A DNA stretch of 64,000 nt, taken from assembly GCA_004295085.1 (NCBI GenBank), contig SHNF01000011.1:62001-126000 (forward strand). Direction: 5' to 3'. Of the stretch, positions 17,146 to 24,955 are shown in pieces (within the stretch, counting starts at the first letter, position 1; each line of letters begins with the position of its first letter). The translations under genes were made by a program, and so were the position numbers. The notes under the pieces were generated by a model. That model saw nothing but the letters and a program-made list of their open reading frames with translations. It was not told the origin of the DNA and ran no database searches. The stretch is from Planctomycetota bacterium (GTDB taxonomy: Bacteria; Planctomycetota; UBA1135).

Positions 17146-18180
17146 ATGAGCCGCTTCGATCCGCCGCTCTGCCCGCACTCTTCCTGTCCGTCCCGTACCC
17201 ACTCGCGTCCGTTCCTGTGGCGCCGCAAGGGCTTCTACGCCCGCCGCTGCGACGCTCGCAGCGTGCCGCGCTTCCACTGCCTCAGCTGCCGGCGCTCCTT
17301 CTCCACCCAGACCTTCCGCCTGGACTTCCGGCTGCGCAAACCCTGGCTTGCCGTCGCGGTTGCCAAGGCCTTGTGTGCAAAGGCCTCGCTGCGCAAGACC
17401 GCAGAGGACCTAGAGGTCACGCGCCGCAGTGTGGAGCGGCGGCTGGACCTCTTCGGTCCGCACTGCCAGGCCTTCCACCTGTGGATGCTCGAGCGGCATC
17501 GCCGCCGCGGTCGCTGTCTCGACGGCGCCATGACCCTGGACGAGCTGGAGACCTTCGAGGGCGACCGGCTGCTGGCGCCGGTGACAGTGGCGCTGCTGAC
17601 CGAGAAGAGGAGCCTGTTCCTGGTGGATCTGCAGACCGGGCCGTTGCCCGCCCGCGGGCGCCTTTCGGCTCGGGACCAGCAACGGAAAGCGGAGCGAGAG
17701 CGGGCAACGGGCCGGCGGCGCAACGGCTCCCGAGAAGCAGTAAGAGGATGTCTTCAGACCTGGAGGCGATTCGGACCGGCGCCGGGCGCGTACGTGGAGC
17801 TGCACACCGATCAGAAGCCAAGCTACCGCAAGCTGTACCGGGAGGCCTTTGCGGGCTACCTGCGAGGGATGGCGCGGGTCTCGTCGCGGGAGAAAAGGGA
17901 TCGGAGGAACGCGCTGTTCGTGGCCAATCACACCAATGCCATGGCGCGGGACGGGGTGAGCCGGCTGGTGCGAGAGAGCTGGGCGCACAGCAAGCTGCGG
18001 GCGCGGCTGGAAAAACACCTGTGGGTGTGGGCGGCGTTCCGCAACTACGTGCGGGGGATCACGCGGCGGAACTGGCGGATCTCGGCAGCCATGGCCCTAG
18101 GGGTGGCGCGCTGGAAGATCGGCTGGTCCGAACTCCTGCGCTGGCGCGCCCCTTTCTTTCATCTCGCCGCGACCCACTAA
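17146..18180 (+). CDS. putative DDE-type transposase with N-terminal zinc finger
   Basis: 344 residues, very basic. The N-terminus has a four-Cys zinc finger (CPHSSC, then RFHCLSCRRSF). A helix-turn-helix-like part follows (SLRKTAEDLEVTRRSVERRL). Acidic residues in RRGRCLDGAMTLDELETFEG and ELHTDQKPSYRKLY could be the first catalytic acids of an RNase-H-fold transposase. Layout recalls IS1-like or IS1595-like elements, but I cannot fix the family. Its TAA stop lies within the right inverted repeat. The frame is intact, so the element may be active. Confidence 0.7.
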   Translation: MSRFDPPLCPHSSCPSRTHSRPFLWRRKGFYARRCDARSVPRFHCLSCRRSFSTQTFRLDFRLRKPWLAVAVAKALCAKASLRKTAEDLEVTRRSVERRLDLFGPHCQAFHLWMLERHRRRGRCLDGAMTLDELETFEGDRLLAPVTVALLTEKRSLFLVDLQTGPLPARGRLSARDQQRKAERERATGRRRNGSREAVRGCLQTWRRFGPAPGAYVELHTDQKPSYRKLYREAFAGYLRGMARVSSREKRDRRNALFVANHTNAMARDGVSRLVRESWAHSKLRARLEKHLWVWAAFRNYVRGITRRNWRISAAMALGVARWKIGWSELLRWRAPFFHLAATH

Positions 18181-18194
18181 AGGGGGCCAGTATT
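18169..18194 (-). repeat. right terminal inverted repeat of the IS
   Basis: 26 bp matching the left end in inverted orientation at 22 positions. It contains both the transposase stop (TAA, 18178-18180) and the asd stop (TAG on the minus strand, 18179-18177). Confidence 0.75.
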
Positions 18195-19169
18195 CAGGAG
18201 CGCCTCGGCGATCTGCACCGCGTTGGTGGCGGCACCTTTGCGCAGGTTGTCGGCCACCTGCCAGAGCCACAGACGGTTGGGGTGGCCCGGATCGCGCCGG
18301 ACGCGGCCGACGAAGACTTCGTCGCGGCCGGCGATCTCGGCCGGCGTGAGGTACTCGTTCCCAGAGAGCACGACGACGCCCGGGAAGGCGCGCAGCGCTT
18401 CCTCGGCCTCCGCCGGAGCGAGTGGGCGCTCCGTCTCGACCAGGATCGCCGCGGAGTGGCCGGCGACCACCGGCACGCGCACGCAGGTCATAGAGACCGC
18501 CAGCTCCGGCAGGTCGAGGATCTTGCGCGTCTCGTGCAGGAGCTTCGCCTCCTCGGTCGTGTAGCCGTCCTCGCGGAAGCTCTCGCACTGCGGCACGACG
18601 TTGCCGGCGATGCGGCGCGGGAACACGCCGTGATCGTGGCCTTCCAGCTCCTCGACGCCCTCGCGGCCGGCTCCGCTCACTGCCTGGAGCGTGGTGACGA
18701 CCACGCTGCGCAGCCCCGCGGCGCGCCGGATCGGCTCCAGCGCCATCACGAAACCGATGGTGGTGCAGTTAGGGCATGCGATGAGGCCGCGGTGCCCGCG
18801 CAGGGCCGCGCCGTTCACTTCGGGAACGACCAGCGGCACGCCTTCCTGCATCCTCCAGGCGCCCGATTTGTCGATCACCACCGCGCCGCGCTCCGCCGCC
18901 GCCGGAGCGAGGCTGCGCGACAGCTCGGCGGCGGCCGCGAAGAAGACTAGGTCGGCGCCTTCGAGCGCCGCCAGCTCGGCGTTGCGCACGTCGAGCTCCT
19001 GTCCGCGGAAGCGCAGGCGGGCGCCGCTGCTGCGGGTGCTTGCGAGCAGCCGGAGCTCGCGCACTGGGAAGCGCCGCTCCTCCAGGACGCGCAGCAGCGT
19101 TCCGCCCACCAGGCCGGTGGCTCCCACCACGGCGACGGTCTGCGCGGAAACGGCGCCGGCGGCGCGCAT
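18177..19169 (-). CDS. asd: aspartate-semialdehyde dehydrogenase
   Basis: 330 residues; makes aspartate semialdehyde from aspartyl phosphate with NADPH for Lys, Thr, Met and DAP synthesis. Seen: VAVVGATGLVGGTLLRVLEE (NADP-binding), IDKSGAWRMQEGVPLVVPEVN, the active-site Cys in CPNCTT, VSGAGREGVEEL, and the second-half catalytic His region VPVVAGHSA. The C-terminus AVQIAEALL is normal, but the final residues NTGPL and the TAG stop are encoded by the right end of the adjacent IS, so the native last codons were replaced. Length and core look functional. It is divergent from the methionine operon, fitting a shared pathway. Confidence 0.93.
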   Translation of the reverse strand: MRAAGAVSAQTVAVVGATGLVGGTLLRVLEERRFPVRELRLLASTRSSGARLRFRGQELDVRNAELAALEGADLVFFAAAAELSRSLAPAAAERGAVVIDKSGAWRMQEGVPLVVPEVNGAALRGHRGLIACPNCTTIGFVMALEPIRRAAGLRSVVVTTLQAVSGAGREGVEELEGHDHGVFPRRIAGNVVPQCESFREDGYTTEEAKLLHETRKILDLPELAVSMTCVRVPVVAGHSAAILVETERPLAPAEAEEALRAFPGVVVLSGNEYLTPAEIAGRDEVFVGRVRRDPGHPNRLWLWQVADNLRKGAATNAVQIAEALLNTGPL

Positions 19170-19225
19170 GCCGGAGATTAGACCGCGAAGGAGCCCGGGA
19201 GTACGGAAAAGTCCCGGGAAACGCC

Positions 19226-19253
19226 TTGCAAGGGCGCCAACAGCCGCTACCGT
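19226..19253 (+). promoter_or_regulatory. possible promoter of the methionine leader and operon
   Basis: TTGCAA (19226-19231) and TACCGT (19248-19253) are spaced by 16 bp and would start RNA near 19260, about 14 nt before the leader ATG. Both hexamers are imperfect, so this is tentative. Confidence 0.3.
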
Positions 19254-19273
19254 ATGCGGCCCGAGAGCCAGCA

Positions 19274-19387
19274 ATGACGCTCGCCACCCAGCAACCGAGT
19301 CCGCGGACTCACCAGACCCAGCGAATGTGCATGGACATGCATCGCCCGGGCGGTGGTCCTTCTGCGGGTCCTGGTTGCATGCGCTGA
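19274..19387 (+). CDS. Met-rich leader peptide of a transcription attenuator
   Basis: A 37-codon open frame with five Met and two Cys codons in all, including the cluster RMCMDM (Met codons 18, 20 and 22, from base 19325). It ends with TGA 25 bp before an intrinsic terminator and 90 bp before a methionine-type biosynthetic operon. A ribosome stalled at the Met codons would stop just before the segment that can pair with the terminator's left arm. This is the design of amino-acid attenuators such as those of trp, his or leu. The ribosome binding site (GAGAGCC) is weak. Function is inferred from layout; no homolog is known to me. Confidence 0.65.
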   Translation: MTLATQQPSPRTHQTQRMCMDMHRPGGGPSAGPGCMR

Positions 19388-19426
19388 GCGCGCGCCTCCT
19401 TCCTGCTGAAGAGCCACCGCCCGGGC
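19344..19426 (+). promoter_or_regulatory. antiterminator pairing of the met attenuator
   Basis: GCCCGGGCGGTGG at 19344-19356 is fully complementary to CCACCGCCCGGGC at 19414-19426 (13 bp). Forming this helix uses up the left arm of the terminator at 19412-19437, so the two structures exclude each other. The upstream segment is a 14-nt direct copy of the terminator's centre and right arm. A possible segment 1 (CCACC at about 19284-19288) could in turn pair with GGTGG. Confidence 0.65.
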
Positions 19427-19437
19427 GGTGGCTTTTT
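19412..19437 (+). terminator. intrinsic terminator in the leader of the met operon
   Basis: Stem AGCCACCGC/GCGGTGGCT with loop CCGG, directly followed by a run of T (TTTTT at 19433-19437). It lies between the leader peptide and the first structural gene on the same strand, the expected place for an attenuator. Confidence 0.85.
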
Positions 19438-19477
19438 CGTTTCTCCCCCTCCACAACCGTCATGCAGGAAGGAAACC

Positions 19478-20677
19478 ATGTTCGTTACCGCTACCGGTGC
19501 GCCCGCGCGCGCCCTCCGCCCGCAGACCGAAGAAGTTCCCGGCTTCGCCACCCGCGCCATCCACGGCGGCCTGCGCGCCGATCCGGCCACCGGCGCCATC
19601 CTCACGCCCATCTACCAGTCCACGACCTACGTCCAGGAGGCCGTCGGCAAGGACAAGGGCTACACCTACTCCCGCGCCGGCAACCCCACGGTGGCCGCCC
19701 TGGAGTACAACCTGGGCGCGCTGGAGCAGGCGCTGCCGGCCGTTTGTTTCGGCACCGGCATGGCCGCCATCACGACTCTGCTGCTGGGCACACTCCGCGC
19801 CGGCGAGCGGGTCGTCTGCTCCGACGTCGTCTACGGCGGCACGGTGCGGCTGCTGCGCCAGGTGCTGGTGGACTTCGGCGTGCGCGCCGACTTCGTGGAC
19901 AGCGCCTGCCTCGAAGAGCTGCAGGCCTCCCTGCGCGAGCCCGCGCGGCTGCTGTTCATCGAGACTCCCGCGAACCCGACCCTGAAGCTCACCGACATCG
20001 CCGCGGCGGCGCAATTCGCCCACGCCGCAGGCGCCCTCCTGGTGGTGGACAACACCTTCCTCACCCCGGCGCTCCAGGACGCCTTCGGGCTGGGCGCCGA
20101 CGTCGTGGTGCACTCCACCACCAAGTACATCGAAGGCCACAACGCAACGGTGGGCGGGGCGCTGCTGACGCGTGTGCCTGCTCTCCGCGAACGCTTCGGC
20201 TTCGTGCGCAAGTCGGTGGGCACCATCCAGTCGCCGCTGGAGGCCTGGCTGACTTTGCGCGGCCTCAAGACCCTGGAGCTGCGCATGCAGCGTCATTCCG
20301 CCAGCGCCCTCGCGGTGGCGGAATACCTGGAGGCGCACCCGCGCGTGACGCGCGTGTCCTACCCCTGGCTGCGCTCCTTTCCCCAGCAGGCGCTGGCGCG
20401 CCGCCAGCAGCGGGCCGGGGGCGGCATCGTCGCCTTCGAGGTGGAAGGCGGCACCGAGGCCGGCATCCGGGTCCTCAACAACGTGCGCCTGTGCGCCCTG
20501 GCCGAGAACCTGGGCGCCGCCGAGACCTTGATCACGCACCCGGCCAGCATGACGCACGCCTCGATCCCCGCGGAGGAGCGGCGCCGCGCCGGTATCGGCG
20601 ACGGCCTGATCCGGCTATCGGTCGGCCTGGAAGACAGCTCCGACATCATCGCCGACCTCGAGCAGGCGCTGGCCTGA
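19478..20677 (+). CDS. Cys/Met metabolism PLP enzyme (cystathionine gamma-synthase or O-acylhomoserine sulfhydrylase type)
   Basis: 399 residues of the trans-sulfuration PLP family: GFATRAIHGG, TPIYQSTTYVQ, YSRAGNPTVAALE, FGTGMAAI, DNTFLTPALQ, and the PLP lysine in HSTTKYIEGHN. The C-terminus LIRLSVGLEDSSDIIADLEQAL is typical. Sequence alone does not separate MetB, MetY/MetZ and gamma-lyase. Operon position before a homoserine dehydrogenase fusion favours a homoserine-ester enzyme making cystathionine or homocysteine. Shine-Dalgarno AGGAAGG lies 5 nt before the ATG. Confidence 0.88.
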   Translation: MFVTATGAPARALRPQTEEVPGFATRAIHGGLRADPATGAILTPIYQSTTYVQEAVGKDKGYTYSRAGNPTVAALEYNLGALEQALPAVCFGTGMAAITTLLLGTLRAGERVVCSDVVYGGTVRLLRQVLVDFGVRADFVDSACLEELQASLREPARLLFIETPANPTLKLTDIAAAAQFAHAAGALLVVDNTFLTPALQDAFGLGADVVVHSTTKYIEGHNATVGGALLTRVPALRERFGFVRKSVGTIQSPLEAWLTLRGLKTLELRMQRHSASALAVAEYLEAHPRVTRVSYPWLRSFPQQALARRQQRAGGGIVAFEVEGGTEAGIRVLNNVRLCALAENLGAAETLITHPASMTHASIPAEERRRAGIGDGLIRLSVGLEDSSDIIADLEQALA

Positions 20678-20687
20678 GGCTCCACCC

Positions 20688-22433
20688 ATGGCCCAAGTTC
20701 CCCTCACAGTGCTCAAGTTCGGCAGCTCGGTGCTGCGGACCCCCGCGGACCTGCCCGAAGCCGTGCACGAGATCTACCGCGAATGGCGCGCCGGCCGGCG
20801 CGTCGTGGCCGTGGTTTCGGCGCTCGGCGACACCACTGACCGGCTGCTCGCCGAAGCGGAGAAGTCGCAGCCGCCGCCGGCCGGCCACGAGCTGGCCCGC
20901 CTGCTCGCGACCGGCGAGGCCGCGGCCGTGCAACTGCTGGCGCTGGCACTCCAGCGCGCCGGCATCCCCGCCTACGCGCTGGCGCCGGAGCAGAACGGCC
21001 TGCGCACGGCCGGGCCACCACTCGACGCGCGACCGGTCTCCCTCGACGCCTCGGGACTGCTGCGGCTGCTCGCCGCGCGCCCGGTGCTGGTGCTGCCTGG
21101 CTTCGCCGGCACCGATGCCGTGAGCGGCGAGACCACCGTGCTCGGCCGCGGCGGCTCCGACCTCAGCGCTCTTTTCATCGCTCAGGTCCTGCACGCACAG
21201 GGCTGCCGTCTGCTGAAGGACGTGGACGGCCTCTACGAGCGCGACCCGGCCGCCGCGGGCCCGCCGCCGCGGCGCTACCTCCGACTGCGCTATGCCGACG
21301 CGCTCCGTCTCGACGGCGGCATTGTCCAGCACAAGGCCCTGCGCTTCGCGGCCGAGCAGCGGCTGCGCTTCCAGGTCGGCAGCTGCGGTGGCGACCGCGC
21401 CACCGAGATCGGCACCGCAGAAACGCGCACCGAGACACCGCAACCCGCCACCACGGCGCCGCTCCGCGTCGCCCTGCTCGGGCTTGGGACCGTCGGCGCC
21501 GGAGTTCAGTCCGAGCTCCAGCGCCAGCGCGAGCGGTTCGCAGTCGTCGGGGCTGCCGTGCGCGACCTGCGCAAGCCCCGCGCCGCCACTCTCACGAACC
21601 TCGCGCTCACCGACTCTACCGACTCTCTGCTCGACCAGGACTACGACGTCCTCGTCGACCTCACCGGATCCTCCGAGAGCTCCCGCTGGCTCCGGCGCGC
21701 CCTCCAGGAGGGCCGCGACGCCGTAACGGCCGGCAAGGAGGTCGTCGCGCGCGAAGGCGCGGCGCTGCAGCGGCTGGCGCGGACCCATGGCGGACGCCTC
21801 CTCTGTTCCGCCAGTGTCGGCGGGGCGCTGCCGGCGCTGGAGACCGTGCGGCAGCTGGCCCGGCGCGGCCCCATCCGCTCCTTCGACGGCATCCTCAGCG
21901 GCACCTGCAACTTCCTGCTCGACCGTCTGCACGACGGAATCGAGCTGGAGGACGCCGTGGCGGAAGCCCAGAAGCAGGGACTTGCCGAAGCGGATCCTTC
22001 GGCGGACCTCAGCGGCCGGGATGCGGCCTGGAAGCTCGCGATCCTGGCCGAAGCCGCCTTTGGTACGCCACTGGCGCCGGAGCTCATCCAGCGTGAGGGC
22101 ATCGCGCACCTCCGCCCCGCCGACCTGGCCGCGGTAGCGGCCTCCGGCGGCGTCCTGAAGCTGGTCGCAAGCGCCTGCCGCGAGCCCGACGGCCGGTTGC
22201 ATGCCGAGGTGGCGCCGCTCTGGCTGCACCCCGAGCACCCGCTGGCGCAGGCCACCGGCGCGGAGAACCGCCTGCTCATCACGCCCGAGCACGGCCCGCC
22301 CGAGCTCTGGTGCGCCACCGGCGCCGGCCGCTGGCCCACCACCGAGTCCGTCCTCGCCGACCTGCTCGACCTCTGGCGGCTGCGCCGCGGCGCCGCCGTC
22401 CTCGAAGCCACGCCCGCGGAGGCCGCAGCATGA
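20688..22433 (+). CDS. compact bifunctional aspartokinase/homoserine dehydrogenase without ACT domains
   Basis: 581 residues. Residues 1 to about 240 are an aspartokinase catalytic domain (VLKFGSSVL, VVAVVSALGDTTDRLL, TTVLGRGGSDLSALFIA). From about 258 a homoserine dehydrogenase follows (VALLGLGTVGAGV, TAGKEVVA, ILSGTCNFLLDRLHDG, GLAEADPSADLSGRDAAWK). ThrA and MetL proteins are about 810-820 residues and carry two ACT domains between these parts; here the linker is only about 20 residues, so feedback by Thr or Lys through ACT is unlikely. Control by the upstream Met attenuator would make up for that. Lies 10 bp after the preceding gene; its stop overlaps the next start (ATGA). Confidence 0.9.
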   Translation: MAQVPLTVLKFGSSVLRTPADLPEAVHEIYREWRAGRRVVAVVSALGDTTDRLLAEAEKSQPPPAGHELARLLATGEAAAVQLLALALQRAGIPAYALAPEQNGLRTAGPPLDARPVSLDASGLLRLLAARPVLVLPGFAGTDAVSGETTVLGRGGSDLSALFIAQVLHAQGCRLLKDVDGLYERDPAAAGPPPRRYLRLRYADALRLDGGIVQHKALRFAAEQRLRFQVGSCGGDRATEIGTAETRTETPQPATTAPLRVALLGLGTVGAGVQSELQRQRERFAVVGAAVRDLRKPRAATLTNLALTDSTDSLLDQDYDVLVDLTGSSESSRWLRRALQEGRDAVTAGKEVVAREGAALQRLARTHGGRLLCSASVGGALPALETVRQLARRGPIRSFDGILSGTCNFLLDRLHDGIELEDAVAEAQKQGLAEADPSADLSGRDAAWKLAILAEAAFGTPLAPELIQREGIAHLRPADLAAVAASGGVLKLVASACREPDGRLHAEVAPLWLHPEHPLAQATGAENRLLITPEHGPPELWCATGAGRWPTTESVLADLLDLWRLRRGAAVLEATPAEAAA

Positions 22434-23539
22434 AGCCCGCCACTCAACTCCTGCGCTTCGACGCCGCTCCCGGCGATCCCTACCGGCCGCTGAGCACGCC
22501 CATCTACCAGACCGCGACCTTCGCCCAGACCTCGGCGCTGGAATTCGGCCCCTACGACTACAGCCGCAGCGGCAACCCGACCCGCAGCGTCCTCGAGCGC
22601 CAGCTCGCGGCACTCGAGGGCGCGCAGTACGCCAGCGCCTTCGGCAGCGGCATGGCGGCGCTCACCACGCTCACCCGGCTTGCCGCCGGCGGCCGCATCC
22701 TCGCCGGCGATGATCTCTACGGGGGCACTTACCGGCTGCTTTCGCGCATCAGCGCGCACCAGGACATCGCCGTCGACTACGTAGACGCGACCGATCTGGA
22801 CGCCGTCGGCGCGGCCCTGCGCTCGCCCACGAAACTCGTGCTCGTGGAGACTCCCACCAATCCGTTGCTGCGCGTCCTGGACCTTCCCTCCCTGGCGCGA
22901 CTCTGCCACGAGCGCGGCGCCCTGCTCGCCGTGGACAACAGTCTCCTCTCTCCCCTCCTCCAGCAACCCCTCGGGATTGGTGCCGATCTTGCACTTCATA
23001 GCGCCACGAAGTTCCTCTGCGGCCACGGCGACGTCACCGCCGGCGCCATCGCCACAAACGACTCCGACCTGGCCTCCCGGATCTCCTTCCTCCAGAACGC
23101 CGAAGGCAACGCGCTCGCGCCATTCGATTCCTGGCTGCTGCTGCGCGGCCTCAAGACCCTCCACCTCCGCGTGCGCGAGCAGCAGCGCAATGCCCGCCGC
23201 ATCGCCGCCTTCCTCGGCCGCCAGCCCGCCATCCGCAACCTCCGCTACCCGGGCCGCGGCTCCGTCCTGTGCTTCGAAACCGGCGACATCGAGACCTCGC
23301 GCCGCCTCGTCGAATCCCTGCGCCTCTTCACGATCGCCGTCAGCTTCGGCAGCGTCCACTCCACCGTCTCGCTCCCCTGCCGCATGTCCCACGCCAGCAT
23401 TCCGGAAGCCATCCGCCGCTCCCGCCACCTGCCCGAGGACCTGGTGCGCCTCTCCATCGGCATCGAAGACGCCGACGACCTGCTGGAAGACCTGGCGCAG
23501 GCCCTCGAGGCTCTCATGCCTAGGGCAGCGCGTTCTTGA
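22430..23539 (+). CDS. Cys/Met metabolism PLP enzyme (second paralog, cystathionine beta-lyase type)
   Basis: 369 residues from the ATG that overlaps the previous stop. Family motifs: TPIYQTATFAQ, YDYSRSGNPTRSVLE, FGSGMAALTTL, VETPTNPLLRVLD, VDNSLLSPLLQQPL, PLP lysine in LHSATKFLCGHGD, and RLSIGIEDADDLLEDL at the end. It is shorter than the first paralog; cystathionine beta-lyase or gamma-lyase is the likely role, completing Asp to homocysteine with its neighbours. The 3' end overlaps the convergent amidohydrolase by 20 bp, with no terminator seen between them. Confidence 0.88.
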   Translation: MKPATQLLRFDAAPGDPYRPLSTPIYQTATFAQTSALEFGPYDYSRSGNPTRSVLERQLAALEGAQYASAFGSGMAALTTLTRLAAGGRILAGDDLYGGTYRLLSRISAHQDIAVDYVDATDLDAVGAALRSPTKLVLVETPTNPLLRVLDLPSLARLCHERGALLAVDNSLLSPLLQQPLGIGADLALHSATKFLCGHGDVTAGAIATNDSDLASRISFLQNAEGNALAPFDSWLLLRGLKTLHLRVREQQRNARRIAAFLGRQPAIRNLRYPGRGSVLCFETGDIETSRRLVESLRLFTIAVSFGSVHSTVSLPCRMSHASIPEAIRRSRHLPEDLVRLSIGIEDADDLLEDLAQALEALMPRAARS

Positions 23540-24860
23540 AGACGATGCCGTCCTTCATGACGACCTTGAAGTTCTTCTCGTAGTCGACCAGAATCGACAG
23601 GTCCTCCAGCGGATTGCCATCGACGAGCAGGATGTCTGCGAGCGCTCCCTCCTCGATGACGCCCAGTCTGCCGGGATAGGGATTCCGCGGGCCGGAGAGG
23701 GCCAGCAGTTGTGCGTTGTCGTGAGTGATCATGCGGAGCACCTCGAACGGGGAGAACCACTGTCCCAGCTTCCGGATGCCCTCGTTCTGCTTGTGCGTCG
23801 CCGCCGGGTTGAAGACCAGGTCGGTGCCCCAGGCCAGCTTGACCTTGTGCTTCCTGGCCCAGATGTAGACGTTGGCGGTGCCGTCGCAGACCTGGCGGTT
23901 CTTTGCCTGCTGCTCCTCCGTCGGGAACGTGTTGTCCGTGAACTCGAAGGGCTGCATGCTCAGCCACACATCGTGCTCGGCAATGTACTGCATGGTGTCT
24001 TCGTCCAGAAGGTGGCCGTGCTCGATGCACTTGACACCGGCTTCGACGGCGCGGCGCACGCTCGCGGGGGTGTAGGCATGCACCGTGACGTAGGTCCCCC
24101 AATCGGCGGCCGCGCGCACGGCGGCCTCCAGCTCTTCCGGCAGGTACTGCCGGGTGTCCAAGGGGTCGTAGACGGAGGCGACTCCGCCGCTGGCCATGAG
24201 CTTGATCTGGCTGGCGCCCAGGCGCAGGTTCTCGCGCGTGGCTGCCAGCACCTCGTCCACGCCGTCGGCAACGACGGAGACGCCGATGCGTTCCAGATAG
24301 GTCTGGAGGCCGGAGAAGCGGCGCGACGGCTCCACCCGGCTGCGAAAGTCCCCGTGGCCTGAAGTCTGGGAGATCGTCGCGCCGCTGGGGTAGATGCGCG
24401 GGCCGGCGATCACCCCGCGATCGATGGCCTGCTTGAGACCGAACACCGGACCGCCGACATCGCGAATCGTCGTGAATCCACGCATCAGCGTCTGCGTCGC
24501 GCCTCTTCCGGCGCAGACATGCACGTAGCCGATGTCCGCGCTGGTGAGATCAGCCAGGGTGTTCGCGCTCATCAGCGCGTGCCAATGCGCGTCGATCAGG
24601 CCCGGCATCAGCACCCGGCCGCCGCCGGCGATCACCGTCACTTGAGCATCGGCCGGCGGCACGATCGGCGCGGTCGAGATACTGCGGATCGTGTTGCCGA
24701 CCACCAGAATGTTGGAGGCTGGCGAGAGCCTGTCGGATGTTCCGTCGAAGATACGGACGTTCTCGAACACGACCGCAGCTGCCTGCGAGCCCTGCGCGCG
24801 GGCGAGCGGGACGGAGAGGCATCCGAGCGCCAGAAGTGAAGTCAGAGGTCTGCGGCTCAT
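23520..24860 (-). CDS. secreted amidohydrolase-family metal-dependent hydrolase
   Basis: 446 residues with a signal peptide (LTSLLALGCLSVPLARAQG). Amidohydrolase markers: VLMPGLIDAHWHAL (metal HxH), TTIRDVGG, IKLMASGGVASVYDP (Lys likely carboxylated), VTVHAYTPASVRRAVEAGV and CIEHGHLLDEDT (His ligands), and LAWGTDLVFNP (catalytic Asp). It resembles the imidazolonepropionase/prolidase-like branch that hydrolyses dipeptides or cyclic amides; the substrate is unknown. Probably last gene of a minus-strand operon with the two upstream genes. Confidence 0.85.
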   Translation of the reverse strand: MSRRPLTSLLALGCLSVPLARAQGSQAAAVVFENVRIFDGTSDRLSPASNILVVGNTIRSISTAPIVPPADAQVTVIAGGGRVLMPGLIDAHWHALMSANTLADLTSADIGYVHVCAGRGATQTLMRGFTTIRDVGGPVFGLKQAIDRGVIAGPRIYPSGATISQTSGHGDFRSRVEPSRRFSGLQTYLERIGVSVVADGVDEVLAATRENLRLGASQIKLMASGGVASVYDPLDTRQYLPEELEAAVRAAADWGTYVTVHAYTPASVRRAVEAGVKCIEHGHLLDEDTMQYIAEHDVWLSMQPFEFTDNTFPTEEQQAKNRQVCDGTANVYIWARKHKVKLAWGTDLVFNPAATHKQNEGIRKLGQWFSPFEVLRMITHDNAQLLALSGPRNPYPGRLGVIEEGALADILLVDGNPLEDLSILVDYEKNFKVVMKDGIVFKNALP

Positions 24861-24955
24861 GCGTGGATGAGCGTAGCGTGTCGCAGACTGCGGCGGCCGT
24901 CGCTCTATTGCCCGCTCGTGGGAATCGGAGAACGCGGCTCGTCGGGCATCGCGAC

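Larger units (their letters stand above)
17039..18194 (+). mobile_element. small insertion sequence, about 1.16 kb, with imperfect terminal inverted repeats
   Basis: A single transposase-like gene is enclosed by 26-bp ends that match at 22 positions in inverted orientation. Left reads AATACTGGCTCCCTTGAATG onward; the right end, reversed, reads AATACTGGCCCCCTTTAGTG onward. I see no target-site duplication. The right end overlaps the last codons of asd and the left end lies 27 bp from the start of the dioxygenase gene, where it may affect the promoter of that operon. Confidence 0.75.

Noticed and set aside
17020..18215. Target-site duplication flanking the IS
   Set aside because: The bases outside the two ends (CACCACCC on the left, CAGGAGCG on the right) do not match at any length tried from 2 to 9.
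19196..19477. SAM riboswitch upstream of the methionine operon
   Set aside because: No SAM-I, SAM-II or SAM-IV-like conserved cores were recognised by eye; a leader peptide with an antiterminator explains the region better. A covariance-model scan would decide.
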